Position numbers and translations under genes: made by a program. Below the pieces are notes generated by a model, which ran no database searches, had not been told where the DNA came from, and saw nothing but the letters and a program-made list of their open reading frames with translations. A stretch of DNA of 64,000 bases from Demequinaceae bacterium (lineage in GTDB: Bacteria; Actinomycetota; Actinomycetes; Actinomycetales; Demequinaceae). The number at the start of each line of letters is the position of its first letter. Position 1 is the stretch's first letter. Positions 34,642 through 43,855 of this stretch are shown piece after piece. The stretch lies in the NCBI GenBank assembly GCA_016933155.1, contig JAFGBM010000012.1, positions 62,001 through 126,000 of the forward strand, read 5' to 3'.

Positions 34642-34890
34642 ATGGCATTGTCCGAGAAGGAGGTCCTCGCGGGCCTCGCGGAGATTGTTGCTGAAGAGAC
34701 CGGGCTCGACGCCGCCGAGGTGACCGGCCCCAAGTCGTTCACCGACGACCTCGACATCGACTCGCTGTCGATGATGACGATCGTCACCCTGGCGGAGGAG
34801 AAGTTCAGCGTCAGGATCCCGGACGAGGACGTCAAGAACCTCGTCACCGTCGCCGACGCCGTCGCCTATATGACGAAGGCACAGAGTTAG
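34642..34890 (+). CDS. acpP: Acyl carrier protein
   Basis: An acidic 82-residue carrier protein holding growing acyl chains on a 4'-phosphopantetheine arm. The attachment Ser is in DDLDIDSLSMM. AAGGAG precedes ATG 34642. It lies between fabH and fabF as in Streptomyces. Confidence 0.95.
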   Translation: MALSEKEVLAGLAEIVAEETGLDAAEVTGPKSFTDDLDIDSLSMMTIVTLAEEKFSVRIPDEDVKNLVTVADAVAYMTKAQS

Positions 34891-34958
34891 CCCCACCCGC
34901 ATGTGATCGGAATTCACCCACGTTTGACCCCTGTTTTACCCAACCTCATGGAGAGATC

Positions 34959-36194
34959 ATGACCACCGTCGTCGTCACGGGATTGGGGGCGACCACGCCT
35001 CTGGGCGGAGACGTCGCCTCGACCTGGGAGGCCGCGCTCGCCGGCCGCTCGGGGATACGAATCCTCGAAAACGATTGGGCCGAGAAGTACGGGCTCGAGG
35101 TCCGGATCGCAGGCCAGATCGCGGTCCGGCCCGAGGAGGTCCTGACGCGCCCGGAAACGAAGCGTATGGACCCCTCGGCCCAGTTGGCGATCGTTGCCAC
35201 CCGCGAGGCTTGGGCGGACGCCGGATCCCCCGAGGTCGACCCCGAACGCCTCGGGGTTGCCGTCTCCTCGGGGATCGGCGGGGTCTGGACCCTGCTCGAC
35301 TCGTGGGACACCCTCCGTGAGAAGGGCGCGTCCCGCGTCCTGCCCATGACCGTGCCGATGCTCATGCCGAACTCCCCGTCTGCTTACGTGGAACTCGAGA
35401 TGGGTGCCCGCGCGGGGGCGCATGCGCCGGTCTCGGCGTGCGCGTCCGGAGCGGAGGCGATCGCCACCGCGTACACGATGATCCAATTGGGCCGCGCGGA
35501 CGTGGTCGTGGCCGGGGGGACGGAGGCCGCGACGCATCCCATCTGCCTGGCCGCCTTCGATGCCATGCGGGCCCTGTCCCGCCGCAACGACGACCCGGCG
35601 GGGGCTTCCCGGCCGTACGACGTGACCCGCGACGGCTTCGTCATGGGCGAGGGCTCCAGCGTGCTCATCCTGGAGTCGGAGGAGCACGCCAAAGCCAGGG
35701 GTGCGAAGATCTACGCCCGCCTCTCCGGGGTGGGCATGACGTCGGACGCCCACCACATCGCTGCCCCCGAGCCGAACGGTGCGGAACAGTCGCGGGCGAT
35801 GCGTCTCGCGCTCGAAAGCGCCGGTCTTGCGATCACGGATGTGGTCCACATCAACCCGCATGCGACATCCACCGTCGTGGGGGACATGATCGAGGCCCGG
35901 GCCATCCGGGGCCTGCTCGGCTCCCACGCGGACAACGTGTTGCTCAGCGCGACCAAGTCGATGACGGGGCACCTGCTCGGCGGCGCCGGCGCGGTGGAGG
36001 CCCTCTTCACCGTCAAGGCCCTCCACCACCGGAAGGCACCACCGACCATCAATGTCACGCAGCCCGATCCCGAGCTCGAGGTGGACCTCGTCCGCGACGT
36101 GCCGCGGGATCTTCCCGCCGGGGACGGGGTGGCGCTCAGCAACTCCTTCGGATTCGGCGGCCACAACGTGGCGCTGGCCTTCACGAACGCCTAG
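34959..36194 (+). CDS. fabF: Beta-ketoacyl-ACP synthase II
   Basis: Chain-elongating condensing enzyme of FAS II, 411 residues. The catalytic Cys is in PVSACASGAEA. The first His is in NPHATSTVVGD, where most homologues read HGTST, and the second in KSMTGHLLGGAG. The GFGGHN C-terminal loop is present. It is the last gene of the cluster and is followed immediately by a strong terminator. Confidence 0.95.
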   Translation: MTTVVVTGLGATTPLGGDVASTWEAALAGRSGIRILENDWAEKYGLEVRIAGQIAVRPEEVLTRPETKRMDPSAQLAIVATREAWADAGSPEVDPERLGVAVSSGIGGVWTLLDSWDTLREKGASRVLPMTVPMLMPNSPSAYVELEMGARAGAHAPVSACASGAEAIATAYTMIQLGRADVVVAGGTEAATHPICLAAFDAMRALSRRNDDPAGASRPYDVTRDGFVMGEGSSVLILESEEHAKARGAKIYARLSGVGMTSDAHHIAAPEPNGAEQSRAMRLALESAGLAITDVVHINPHATSTVVGDMIEARAIRGLLGSHADNVLLSATKSMTGHLLGGAGAVEALFTVKALHHRKAPPTINVTQPDPELEVDLVRDVPRDLPAGDGVALSNSFGFGGHNVALAFTNA

Positions 36195-36199
36195 ACAAA

Positions 36200-36234
36200 G
36201 ACGGACGGGCTCCCCTTGGGGAAGCCCGTCCGTC
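36200..36234 (+). terminator. Strong terminator after fabF
   Basis: A 12-bp perfect stem, GACGGACGGGCT (36200-36211) with AGCCCGTCCGTC (36223-36234), begins six bases after the fabF stop. It can also serve the convergent gene ending at 36252. Confidence 0.75.
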
Positions 36235-36251
36235 CTACCTACTCGACCCGT

Positions 36252-37394
36252 CTACTCAGTCGGCCACCAAAGCATTTCGAGCTCAATGCTGAGACCGAGA
36301 AGGACCTCGGCAGCCAGATCCTCGGAGTTGCATGAGATGGCGAGGGTGGTCGAATGATCAGGACTCATGCTCACGTTGGTGAGGTGACCCGCCCATTGCC
36401 CACTGTGGGTGATCCTCCCGTTGGGGAACACCATGATCCCCGCCCCATAGGCACCACCGTATGCACCTGGCATCTCGACGGCATCCGCGACCATCTCATC
36501 CTGAATGGTGGGATGATCCGGCAAGCCGGTCCTGAAGACGTCAAACCAGGCGGCCAGTTCGCTCGGGGTGGCCACAATCGCACCATCCCCGACCACGTCG
36601 ATATTCACCTCGATCTCGCCATCGGCACCGGCGATGTCGGAGTACCGGGCAGCGATCTCGGGGAACTTGGCAAGGGGATCGACACGAAGATTCGAGCCCG
36701 CAGGCGTGAAGAGCCGTTCTTCCGCGAAGTCCGAGAACGGCTGACCGGAGACGACCTCAACGAGGCGCGCCAGGACGATGTAGTTCGAATTGGAGTACAC
36801 CCAAGGCGCTGGCGTTGCGGTACCAGGGATATCACTCAGCAAATCCAGGGCCATGTCCATGGTGACGTGGTCAGAGAAGGACGCACCAGCCTCCACCGCG
36901 ATGTCGATGTAGTCCGGCAGCCCGGAGGTGTGGGTCAGCAACTGAGAGACGGTAGTGGTCTCGGCCCAAGGGCCGATGTCCGGAAGGTAGGTTGCCACTG
37001 CAGCATCGAGGTCGACCAGCCCATCCTCAACGAGGAGGAGGGTGGCCATCCCGGTGACGTGCTTGGAGACGGATCCAATATCGAACGCTGTCTCAAGCGT
37101 GATCGGGGTCGAGGATGAGACCTGAGCGGAACCCGCTGCTCCGGCCCAAATCACTTCGCCGTTCCTGGCGACGGCCGCCGAACACCCTGGTCCTTCGGGA
37201 TTCGATACCAGCCTCTCAATGACCTGATCGGACGCAGCCGCTCGTTCGGCGTCGGTGCCAGGGGAAGGGTCGGGATCGGCACCAGTGGAGCAGGCGCCGA
37301 GGGAGAGGACGATGCATGACGCTAGAGCGGTCTTGGCCCAAAGCGTGCGATTGAGCCGAATCGTTGCCGAAGTCCTGTGTGGGGCAGAAGTCAT
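36252..37394 (-). CDS. Beta-lactamase-family serine hydrolase lipoprotein
   Basis: An exported lipoprotein of the beta-lactamase/DD-peptidase-like serine hydrolase family (380 residues from ATG 37394, with GAGG seven bases upstream). The signal peptide ends in LSLGACSTG, a lipobox with its Cys. Catalytic motifs: SxxK as GSVSKHVTGM, YxN as YSNSNY, and a C-terminal HSGQWAGH box. The family includes esterases, D-amino-acid peptidases and lactamase-like proteins; the substrate is unknown. It converges on fabF across a shared terminator. Confidence 0.85.
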   Translation of the reverse strand: MTSAPHRTSATIRLNRTLWAKTALASCIVLSLGACSTGADPDPSPGTDAERAAASDQVIERLVSNPEGPGCSAAVARNGEVIWAGAAGSAQVSSSTPITLETAFDIGSVSKHVTGMATLLLVEDGLVDLDAAVATYLPDIGPWAETTTVSQLLTHTSGLPDYIDIAVEAGASFSDHVTMDMALDLLSDIPGTATPAPWVYSNSNYIVLARLVEVVSGQPFSDFAEERLFTPAGSNLRVDPLAKFPEIAARYSDIAGADGEIEVNIDVVGDGAIVATPSELAAWFDVFRTGLPDHPTIQDEMVADAVEMPGAYGGAYGAGIMVFPNGRITHSGQWAGHLTNVSMSPDHSTTLAISCNSEDLAAEVLLGLSIELEMLWWPTE

Positions 37395-37563
37395 TTCCAT
37401 ACCTCGACGGTAGGGTGACGGCTTGTCCCGTCACTATTGGGGAAGCCCCTGGTTCTGCGGGGGCCGACCTAAGGGTTTCCCCGGAACAGTTCGCCCTCCC
37501 CCTCTCTGATCTGAATGTCAGCCGGTTCTCAGGTCCGGTGACCCTCGACGACCATTCGGGGGT

Positions 37564-37737
37564 CCCTGCCGACACCCAGGGCCGGTTCCCGGCCCGTTTC
37601 CGGCACTCACCGTCGGCAGGCGCGCTTCAGGCCTCCCTGCCGACACCCAGTGCTGGTTCCCGGCCCGTTTCCGGCACTCACCGTCGGCAGGCGCGCTTAA
37701 GGCCTCCCTGCCGACACCCAGTGCCGGTTCCCGGCCC
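37564..37737. repeat. 71-bp palindromic tandem repeat, 2.5 copies
   Basis: Units start at 37564, 37635 and 37706 (period 71). Each full unit is a long inverted repeat: outer arms CCTGCCGAC and GTCGGCAGG, inner arms AGTGCCGG-like and CCGGCACT, separated by a 14-base core. The third copy stops within the core. The units lie between a lipoprotein gene and DUF3145 with no coding potential. They resemble bacterial extragenic palindromic elements. Confidence 0.75.
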
Positions 37738-37745
37738 GAAGCCCC

Positions 37746-38243
37746 CTACCCGACCCGGTGGAGCCAGCGCACGGGAGCGCCGTGCCCCGCATACCGGAAG
37801 GGCTCGAGCTCCTCGTCCCAAGCGGTCCCGAGCGCGAGGTCCAGGGCCCGCTTGAGGTCGGCCGCGTTCCCCCCGGAGTCGAGGGCGGCCCTGATGCGGT
37901 CCTCCGGGACGACGATGTTCCCGGCGACATCCGTCACGGCGTGGAAGATACCCAGCCCCGGGGTATGCGACCACCGTCCGCCGTCGCAGCCGAAGGAGGC
38001 ATCCTCGGTCACCTCGTACCGGACGTGTTCCCACCCGCGGAGGGCGGAGGCCAGCCGGGCGCCGGTCCCCTGCACCCCCTGCCACGACACCTCGCAGCGC
38101 AACAGGTTCACTCCGGCGGGTTGCTCGGTCCAGTCGAACGTGGCCCGCGATCCCAACACGTTTCCTGCGGCCCATTCGATGTGCGGGCACATGGCACGGG
38201 TGGCGGAGTGCACGAAAAGGACACCGCGAGTAATGGCAGCCAT
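37746..38243 (-). CDS. DUF3145 family protein
   Basis: A 165-residue cytosolic protein (MAAITRGVLFVHSATRAMCP, then HIEWAAGNVLG and GRWSHTPGLGIFHAVTDVAGN). DUF3145 is an actinobacterial family habitually found beside the FAS II genes, as here. Function unknown. Start ATG 38243 has AAAGGAAGG upstream. An in-frame extension to 38312 lacks a ribosome site. Confidence 0.85.
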   Translation of the reverse strand: MAAITRGVLFVHSATRAMCPHIEWAAGNVLGSRATFDWTEQPAGVNLLRCEVSWQGVQGTGARLASALRGWEHVRYEVTEDASFGCDGGRWSHTPGLGIFHAVTDVAGNIVVPEDRIRAALDSGGNAADLKRALDLALGTAWDEELEPFRYAGHGAPVRWLHRVG

Positions 38244-38421
38244 AGCCCTTCCTTTCTGTCTAGGTGCGTCTTCCCCAACGACCTCGACAGTCGGAACCAG
38301 CTGGCACGCCACGCGTGTGTCTACTATCGTGCCTCACGGCAGCGAATTACGCCAGTGTGATCCTACCCGGGCGAGTCGTGACCCGGGGCCGCCGACCGCA
38401 CCGCGACCCTAGAATGGGGCC

Positions 38422-38946
38422 ATGATCCTGACGACCGAGCGGCTCACCCTGCGCCCCCTGACCGTCGAGGACGCCGCCGCTGTCCATGCCTTCATGTCGG
38501 ACCCCGAAGTGTGCCGGTACACCTTTGACGGCCCGTGGTCCTTGGAGGAAACCACGGCGTTCCTCACCACGATCGACCCCCCGCACGCCGGCCACGAAGA
38601 GTACGCGGTCATCGAACGGGCGACGGGCGACGTGATCGGAGTTGCCGGGTGCGAGCCGTACGGGGCGGGGCAATCCGAGGTGGGGTGGATCCTCGGACGG
38701 GATCGGTGGCGGCAGGGATACGGGAAGGAGGCCGCCCGGGCGATCATCGCCTACGCGTCCGGCCTGCCGGGCATCACCGAGATCGTCGGGCGCTGTCACG
38801 TCGAGAACGCAGCCTCCGCGGCGCTCATGGCGCGCGTGGGCATGACCTTCATCCGCATCATCCAGGGGGACACCAGGAGGGGAACCGTGCGGGATTCCCG
38901 GCTGTACTCGATTCCCGCGGCTGCGGCGAGCCGCGACGATGGGTAG
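38422..38946 (+). CDS. GNAT acetyltransferase, RimJ/RimL type (copy 1 of 3)
   Basis: A 174-residue N-acetyltransferase. RimJ/RimL-type opening (LTTERLTLRPLTVEDAAAVH), the acetyl-CoA loop RQGYGKEAARAI and the VGRCHVENAASAALMARVGM block are all present. It shares the unusual SDPEVCR motif with two neighbours (39055, 40160), so the three are paralogues. TAGAAT ends six bases before the ATG with no ribosome site, suggesting a leaderless mRNA. The substrate may be a small molecule or a protein N-terminus. Confidence 0.85.
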   Translation: MILTTERLTLRPLTVEDAAAVHAFMSDPEVCRYTFDGPWSLEETTAFLTTIDPPHAGHEEYAVIERATGDVIGVAGCEPYGAGQSEVGWILGRDRWRQGYGKEAARAIIAYASGLPGITEIVGRCHVENAASAALMARVGMTFIRIIQGDTRRGTVRDSRLYSIPAAAASRDDG

Positions 38947-39054
38947 TTTCCTCCTCTGACGTCCCCATTAGTCCGTTTTCGGTGTGTCGCAGGTCACATC
39001 CGGATCGAGGCCGGGGCCATCGACTCCCCTCGCCCGCCGTCCTACCATGGAAAT

Positions 39055-39603
39055 GTGATCCTCCACACAGACCGTTTGATTCTCCGTGTTGCCGCCCCCC
39101 ACGATCTCGACGCCGTCCACTCCTACATGTCGGACCCCGAGGTCTGCCGCCTTACGGCCGCCGGCCCGTTCAAGAAACGCGACACCGTCACCTTCCTCGA
39201 AGGTCTTTGCCAACGCGATGACGAGCATCGGGGGTACGCGATCGTCGAGCGCGACACCGGGGAGGTGATCGGCCACGTCCGTTGCCAGCCCTACGACAAG
39301 CAGGTGTCCGAGGTGGGATGGATCCTCCGGCGGGATCGCTGGGGTCGGGGATACGGCACGGAGGCCGGGCGGGCCATCGCCGCGATCGCGGCCAAACTGC
39401 CGAACGTCGCCCGGGTCTCGGCCCGCTGCCGCCCGGAGAACACCGCCTCCAAACGGATCATGGAGAAACTCGGGATGGAGTTCGTCCGGGAGATCGAGGA
39501 CGACGTCCTGATGGACGGCCAGCCGGCGCCCTCCCTGCTCTATGCGATGTCCGCCGAGCACATCCTGCCCAAGGAACTGGTCGGCGCCGTCGCCGCGTCG
39601 TAG
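39055..39603 (+). CDS. GNAT acetyltransferase, RimJ/RimL type (copy 2 of 3)
   Basis: A 182-residue paralogue of the gene at 38422: LILRVAAPHDLDAVHSYMSD, SDPEVCR, and the acetyl-CoA loop GRGYGTEAGRAI. The start is a GTG at 39055; TACCAT ends six bases before it and there is no ribosome site. It converges on the deformylase gene. Function as for copy 1; the best-conserved part is the CoA-binding half. Confidence 0.85.
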   Translation: MILHTDRLILRVAAPHDLDAVHSYMSDPEVCRLTAAGPFKKRDTVTFLEGLCQRDDEHRGYAIVERDTGEVIGHVRCQPYDKQVSEVGWILRRDRWGRGYGTEAGRAIAAIAAKLPNVARVSARCRPENTASKRIMEKLGMEFVREIEDDVLMDGQPAPSLLYAMSAEHILPKELVGAVAAS

Positions 39604-39618
39604 GCAGGGGCCCGGCGG

Positions 39619-40107
39619 CTAGAGCCGCTCCCGCATCTCCTTCATCGCGCGCTTCCGCACGTCCTTCTTGAGCCGGTCGATGAAGACCTTGCCGACCAGG
39701 TGATCGGTCTCGTGCTGGATGAGCCTGGCCCAGATCTCGCCGCCCTCGACGACGACGGGATTGCCGTCGAGGTCCGTGCCCTCGCATTTGCCGTAAGCCG
39801 GCCGCTCGCAGGGATACCAGAGGTCGGGAATCGACAGGCACCCCTCCTCCCCCAACTCCTGGAACTCCTCGCTCATCTCCGTGATCACGGGGTTGAGGAT
39901 GTATCCGACGTTCCCGTCGATGTTCCAGCTGAACGCCCGCAGGCTGACCCCGATCTGATTGGCCGACACCCCGGCCCGACCCTCGGCGTCGACGGTGTCG
40001 AGGAGGTCCTGGACCAGGGACCGCACGCGGTCGTCGATCTCGGTGATGGGTTCGCAGGGTGTGCGGAGGACGGGGTCGCCGATTATCCGGATGTCTCGCA
40101 TAGGCAT
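39619..40107 (-). CDS. def: Peptide deformylase
   Basis: Removes the N-terminal formyl group from new proteins, using a metal ion. 162 residues. All three motifs are present: GVSANQIG (usual GxGxAAxQ, here with Ser-Ala), EGCLSIP with the metal-binding Cys, and QHETDHL with two metal His and the catalytic Glu. Start ATG 40107 is used; a second ATG lies two codons later. It is surrounded by three GNAT paralogues. Confidence 0.93.
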   Translation of the reverse strand: MPMRDIRIIGDPVLRTPCEPITEIDDRVRSLVQDLLDTVDAEGRAGVSANQIGVSLRAFSWNIDGNVGYILNPVITEMSEEFQELGEEGCLSIPDLWYPCERPAYGKCEGTDLDGNPVVVEGGEIWARLIQHETDHLVGKVFIDRLKKDVRKRAMKEMRERL

Positions 40108-40159
40108 GGAGGTATTGTTCCATGCCGACGCCCTCCCTCCGGACCCCTACGATGTCTCC

Positions 40160-40681
40160 ATGATCATCGAGACCGACCGCCTCGTCCTCCGTCCGTACTC
40201 GACGTCCGACGCGGAGGACGTCCACGCCTACGGCTCTGATCCCGAGGTGTGCCGGACCGCCGACTTCGGCCCGAACACCTGGGAGGAAACGGTCGCGTTC
40301 CTCGCGTCCGTCACGGACCCCGCGAACTCCGCCATCGACCTGGCGATCACGCTCGCCGGACGGGTCGTCGGGGGGATCTCCGCGCGGCCCGGGGACGAGG
40401 GGCGGTACGAACTCGGCTGGGTGATGCGCCGGGACCTGTGGGACCAGGGATATGCGACGGAGGCGGCGAGGGCCCTCGTCGCGCATGTCCTGACGCTCGA
40501 CGGTGTGACGACGATCTCAGCCCGCTGCCGTCCGGACAACCCCGCGTCGGCCCGCGTCATGGAGAAGGCCGGCCTGAGGTTCGTGACAAGGATCGAGCGG
40601 GATCGGGAGGTCAGGGGCGAATGGGTCGACTCCCTCCTCTACGAGATGGATGTCAATCCTGTCGGAGGTGTGCCAGCCTAG
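40160..40681 (+). CDS. GNAT acetyltransferase, RimJ/RimL type (copy 3 of 3)
   Basis: A 173-residue paralogue of copies 1 and 2: IETDRLVLRPYSTSDAEDVH, SDPEVCR, and DQGYATEAARALVAH for CoA binding. It is divergent from def with 52 bases between starts. TACGAT ends six bases before the ATG, again leaderless-like. It is followed four bases later by the NAD(P)HX repair gene on the same strand, so the two may be co-transcribed. Confidence 0.85.
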   Translation: MIIETDRLVLRPYSTSDAEDVHAYGSDPEVCRTADFGPNTWEETVAFLASVTDPANSAIDLAITLAGRVVGGISARPGDEGRYELGWVMRRDLWDQGYATEAARALVAHVLTLDGVTTISARCRPDNPASARVMEKAGLRFVTRIERDREVRGEWVDSLLYEMDVNPVGGVPA

Positions 40682-40685
40682 GGGC

Positions 40686-42230
40686 ATGAACGACTCCGAG
40701 TCCTGGGCAGCGGCGACGGCCAACCAGATCCGCGCGGTCGAGGACGACGTCCTGGCGCGGGTCGGCGAGGACCCTCTCATGGATCGCGCGGCCGACGCCG
40801 TTGCGGCCGAGGCGCGGACGATGCTTGGGGACAGGGGGGCCGCCAGGGTCGTCCTCCTGGTCGGGACGGGGAACAACGGCGGGGACGCCCTCCTGGCCGG
40901 AGCCCGGCTCGCGAACGACGGGGCTTCGGTCACCGCGGTCCTTCTTGGGGACAGCGCGCACCCGCGGGGGCTCGAATGGCTCCGGGTGGCCGGAGGCGAG
41001 GTCATCCAGGTCGCGGGCTCGTCGGCCAACGGTGGTGTCGCGGCCGCCGCCGCGGCCATCGAGGCCGCCGACCTCGTCGTCGACGGGATCGTCGGCATCG
41101 GCGCGAGCCCCGGGTTGCGGGAGCCCTCCGCAACCCTGGTGGGGGCGATACCCGCCAGAACTCCCGTCCTCGCCGTCGACCTGCCCAGCGGGATGGACCC
41201 GGACGGAGGCTCCGTCACCCTCCCCCACGTCCATGCGACCGTGACCGTCACCTTCACTTCACCCAAACCCTGCCTCCTCCTCCCCCCGGCCGCGCTCGAC
41301 GCCGGCCGTATCGTCGTGGCGAGCGTCGGCATCCCGCTGCCCAAGCCCCTCGCAGAGGCCCCTCGCCGCCTGACCCCGGAGGGGGCCGCCGCCTGGTGGC
41401 CGGTCCCCGGGCCGGGGGACGACAAGTACTCCCGCGGCGTCGTCGGCGTTGTCGCTGGGTCCGACCGCTATCCGGGCGCCGCGATCCTCGCATGCTCGGC
41501 CGCAGTCCGCGTCGGGGCCGGCCTCGTCCGGTACCTCGGCCCACGGCGGGTGCAGGACCTGGTGCTCACCGCCCGCCCCGAGGTGGTCGCGGCCGAAGCG
41601 CCAGCCGAGGCCGACGCCCTCCCCCGGGTGGGCGCCTGGGTCCTCGGCCCAGGGGTGGCGGACGAACCCGGTCAGGAGGCGGCGATCGAGGCCGCGCTCG
41701 CGTCCGGCCTTCCCGCCGTCGTCGACGCCGGAGCGATCGAGGCCTGCGTCCGGGCGCGGGTGGGGGGAGGGCGGGCCACCCCGTTCGGCCGGTTGCTCCT
41801 GACTCCCCACGCGGGCGAGCTGGCCCGAGCCCTGGCCGCGGCGGGTGAGACCGCGAACGCCGAGGCCGTCGAGGCCGATCCCGCCGAGGCGGCTCGGCTC
41901 CTCGCGCACCTATCCGACGCGACCGTCCTGCTCAAGGGTGCGGTCACCCTGGTCGTCTCCCCCGGCGGCCCCGTCTGGAGCCAGGCGGACGCTCCCCCTT
42001 GGTTGGCGACCGCTGGAGCCGGGGACGTCCTGGCCGGGATCGCCGGGGTCCTGCTGGCCTCAGGCCTCGAGGCCGATGAGGCCGGCGCCCTGGCGGCCCT
42101 TGTCCACGGACGCGCGGCCACCCTCGCCTCGGGCGGGGGCCCCATCGCGGCTCTGGACGTCGCCGATGCCCTTCCCGCGACCGTCGATGCCCTCCGCGAG
42201 ACGGTCAAGGAAGTGCTGAAAGGGCGCTAG
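40686..42230 (+). CDS. nnr: Bifunctional NAD(P)HX epimerase / ADP-dependent dehydratase
   Basis: Repairs hydrated NADH/NADPH. 514 residues with two fused domains: an N-terminal YjeF_N epimerase (VGTGNNGGDALLAGARL, VDLPSGMDPDGG) and a C-terminal YjeF_C dehydratase (GVVGVVAGSDRYPGAAILAC, LLTPHAGELARAL, TAGAGDVLAGIAG). ATG 40686 begins five bases after the GNAT stop. Its stop overlaps the stop region of the convergent ABC permease gene. Confidence 0.93.
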   Translation: MNDSESWAAATANQIRAVEDDVLARVGEDPLMDRAADAVAAEARTMLGDRGAARVVLLVGTGNNGGDALLAGARLANDGASVTAVLLGDSAHPRGLEWLRVAGGEVIQVAGSSANGGVAAAAAAIEAADLVVDGIVGIGASPGLREPSATLVGAIPARTPVLAVDLPSGMDPDGGSVTLPHVHATVTVTFTSPKPCLLLPPAALDAGRIVVASVGIPLPKPLAEAPRRLTPEGAAAWWPVPGPGDDKYSRGVVGVVAGSDRYPGAAILACSAAVRVGAGLVRYLGPRRVQDLVLTARPEVVAAEAPAEADALPRVGAWVLGPGVADEPGQEAAIEAALASGLPAVVDAGAIEACVRARVGGGRATPFGRLLLTPHAGELARALAAAGETANAEAVEADPAEAARLLAHLSDATVLLKGAVTLVVSPGGPVWSQADAPPWLATAGAGDVLAGIAGVLLASGLEADEAGALAALVHGRAATLASGGGPIAALDVADALPATVDALRETVKEVLKGR

Positions 42231-43855
42231 GCGGCGATGGCGAGGTCTCTTTGCCGGAACCTCCATACCGCGAGTGAGGAGAGTCCGGCCGCGCACACGA
42301 GCAAGATGATGAGGGGCAGGGCCGTGAAGGCCTCGGCCGGCACCTTCGGCGCATGAGTGAAGGGAGAGGCGTTGAGCACGGCCTGGGGGAACTTGAGGAG
42401 CTCACCCAGCTGCCCCATGACGAGGCTCATGACCAAGGCCCCCCAGCCGATGAGGGAAGCCCAGCGGGGAAGCAGGGCGAAGGCCAACAGGACGAAGGCC
42501 CCTAGGGTGAGGACCGATGGGATGAACACAACGGCGGCCTGAAACTGGCCCCATCCCCCGGCAAGGTCGCCGCCTCCCGTGAGGTAGCCGAGCATCCCCG
42601 CCATCCCCATGGCCCCCAGGATGGCGGCGGTGCCCACCCCCGCGATCACGCCGTGGCTGGCGAGCCACACCCGGCGATCGACGGCGGTCGCGAGGATCGG
42701 TTCGAGTCGCCCGGACGCTTCCTCTGCCCGCATCCTGAGAAGGGCTTGGAGGGTGAAGCCCGCGGCGGCGATCGCCAGCATCGCCATGAGGAACGTCGAG
42801 AAGATATCGATGAGGTCGGCCCCTGGGTAGAGGTCCTCCAGGAACTCGACGAACTGGGGGCTGACTTCCTCGAAGTCGTCGACGCTTCTTCCCACGATTC
42901 CGAAGGCATAGGCCATCACGGACATCCCGATTCCCCACGCCAGGAGGCCGCCACGGTGAATCCGAAGGGCGAGCCCCAACGGGCTGAGGAGGGAGGATGA
43001 GGCCCGATCACTCCCCACCTTGTCTTGGAGCAGACCGGCCCCGAGGTCGCGGGCTCTCGAGAGACGGTACGCGATACCGATGAGCACCGCCGACAACCCG
43101 AGGTACAGCAGCCCGATCTCCCAGTTGTCCTGGTAAAAGGGCCGGGCCTGATGGCCCCAGCCGAGGGGCGACAGCCAGGACGGCCACAGGCTGATGACCT
43201 CGACCCCGTTCGGACCCACCGTCCCCAACGCATCGCCGACAGCCCGGAGGAAGAACGCCACCCCGATGACGAGGGCGACGAGGCCGTTCGCCCCCCTCTG
43301 AGTGGTGGACACCTGGGAGGTCAGGGCGGCGACGCTCGCGAACGTCATGCCGACCCCGGCCATCGCCATCGAGGCGACAAGCGATCCTCGGAGGTCGAGC
43401 CCGCTGCCCACCATGACCAGCGTGGTGGCCAGGGCGACGACGGCGTTGGCGATCGCGGCGACGACGAGGGCCGCGGTCAGGCGCGCATGGCGCCCGACGA
43501 CGCTGGATTCGATCATCTCTGCGCGGCCGGTCTCCTCGTCGAGCCTCGTGTGCCGGACGACCGCCTGGCCGCTCATGATGGCGACGAGCACGGCGAGGAC
43601 GATGTAGGCCTCGACCCAGGACATGGCTCCCAGGGAAGTCCCGGAGGCAGGCCCGTCGAAGATCCGCGCCATGACGTTCTGGGCGCCGAAGCTCGCCCCG
43701 GCAAGTCTCTGGGCTTCATCGACGTAGAGGGCAACCTCGGCGGAGATCACCCCGTAGATGAGTCCTGAGATGGCGACAAGCCAGACGGTGAGGATCACCC
43801 GATCCCGGCGGAGGGCGAGTCGGACCAGGCGGGGCGTACCAGTCCAGGCGCTCAT
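42227..43855 (-). CDS. ABC exporter permease, tetronasin/antibiotic type
   Basis: A 542-residue polytopic membrane protein with about twelve hydrophobic segments in two similar halves, as in TnrB3-like antibiotic exporters. Landmarks: RHTRLDEETGRAEMIESSVVGR in the first half and RAEEASGRLEPILATAVDRR in the second, the repeated E-GR-E loop diagnostic of this class. Its ATG overlaps the stop of the ATPase gene by four bases. Probable role: drug or lipid-like compound efflux. Confidence 0.88.
   Translation of the reverse strand: MSAWTGTPRLVRLALRRDRVILTVWLVAISGLIYGVISAEVALYVDEAQRLAGASFGAQNVMARIFDGPASGTSLGAMSWVEAYIVLAVLVAIMSGQAVVRHTRLDEETGRAEMIESSVVGRHARLTAALVVAAIANAVVALATTLVMVGSGLDLRGSLVASMAMAGVGMTFASVAALTSQVSTTQRGANGLVALVIGVAFFLRAVGDALGTVGPNGVEVISLWPSWLSPLGWGHQARPFYQDNWEIGLLYLGLSAVLIGIAYRLSRARDLGAGLLQDKVGSDRASSSLLSPLGLALRIHRGGLLAWGIGMSVMAYAFGIVGRSVDDFEEVSPQFVEFLEDLYPGADLIDIFSTFLMAMLAIAAAGFTLQALLRMRAEEASGRLEPILATAVDRRVWLASHGVIAGVGTAAILGAMGMAGMLGYLTGGGDLAGGWGQFQAAVVFIPSVLTLGAFVLLAFALLPRWASLIGWGALVMSLVMGQLGELLKFPQAVLNASPFTHAPKVPAEAFTALPLIILLVCAAGLSSLAVWRFRQRDLAIAA

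Noticed and set aside
37564-37737. CRISPR array
   Set aside because: The 71-bp repeats are directly adjacent with no unique spacers, each unit is a long palindrome, and no cas genes are present.
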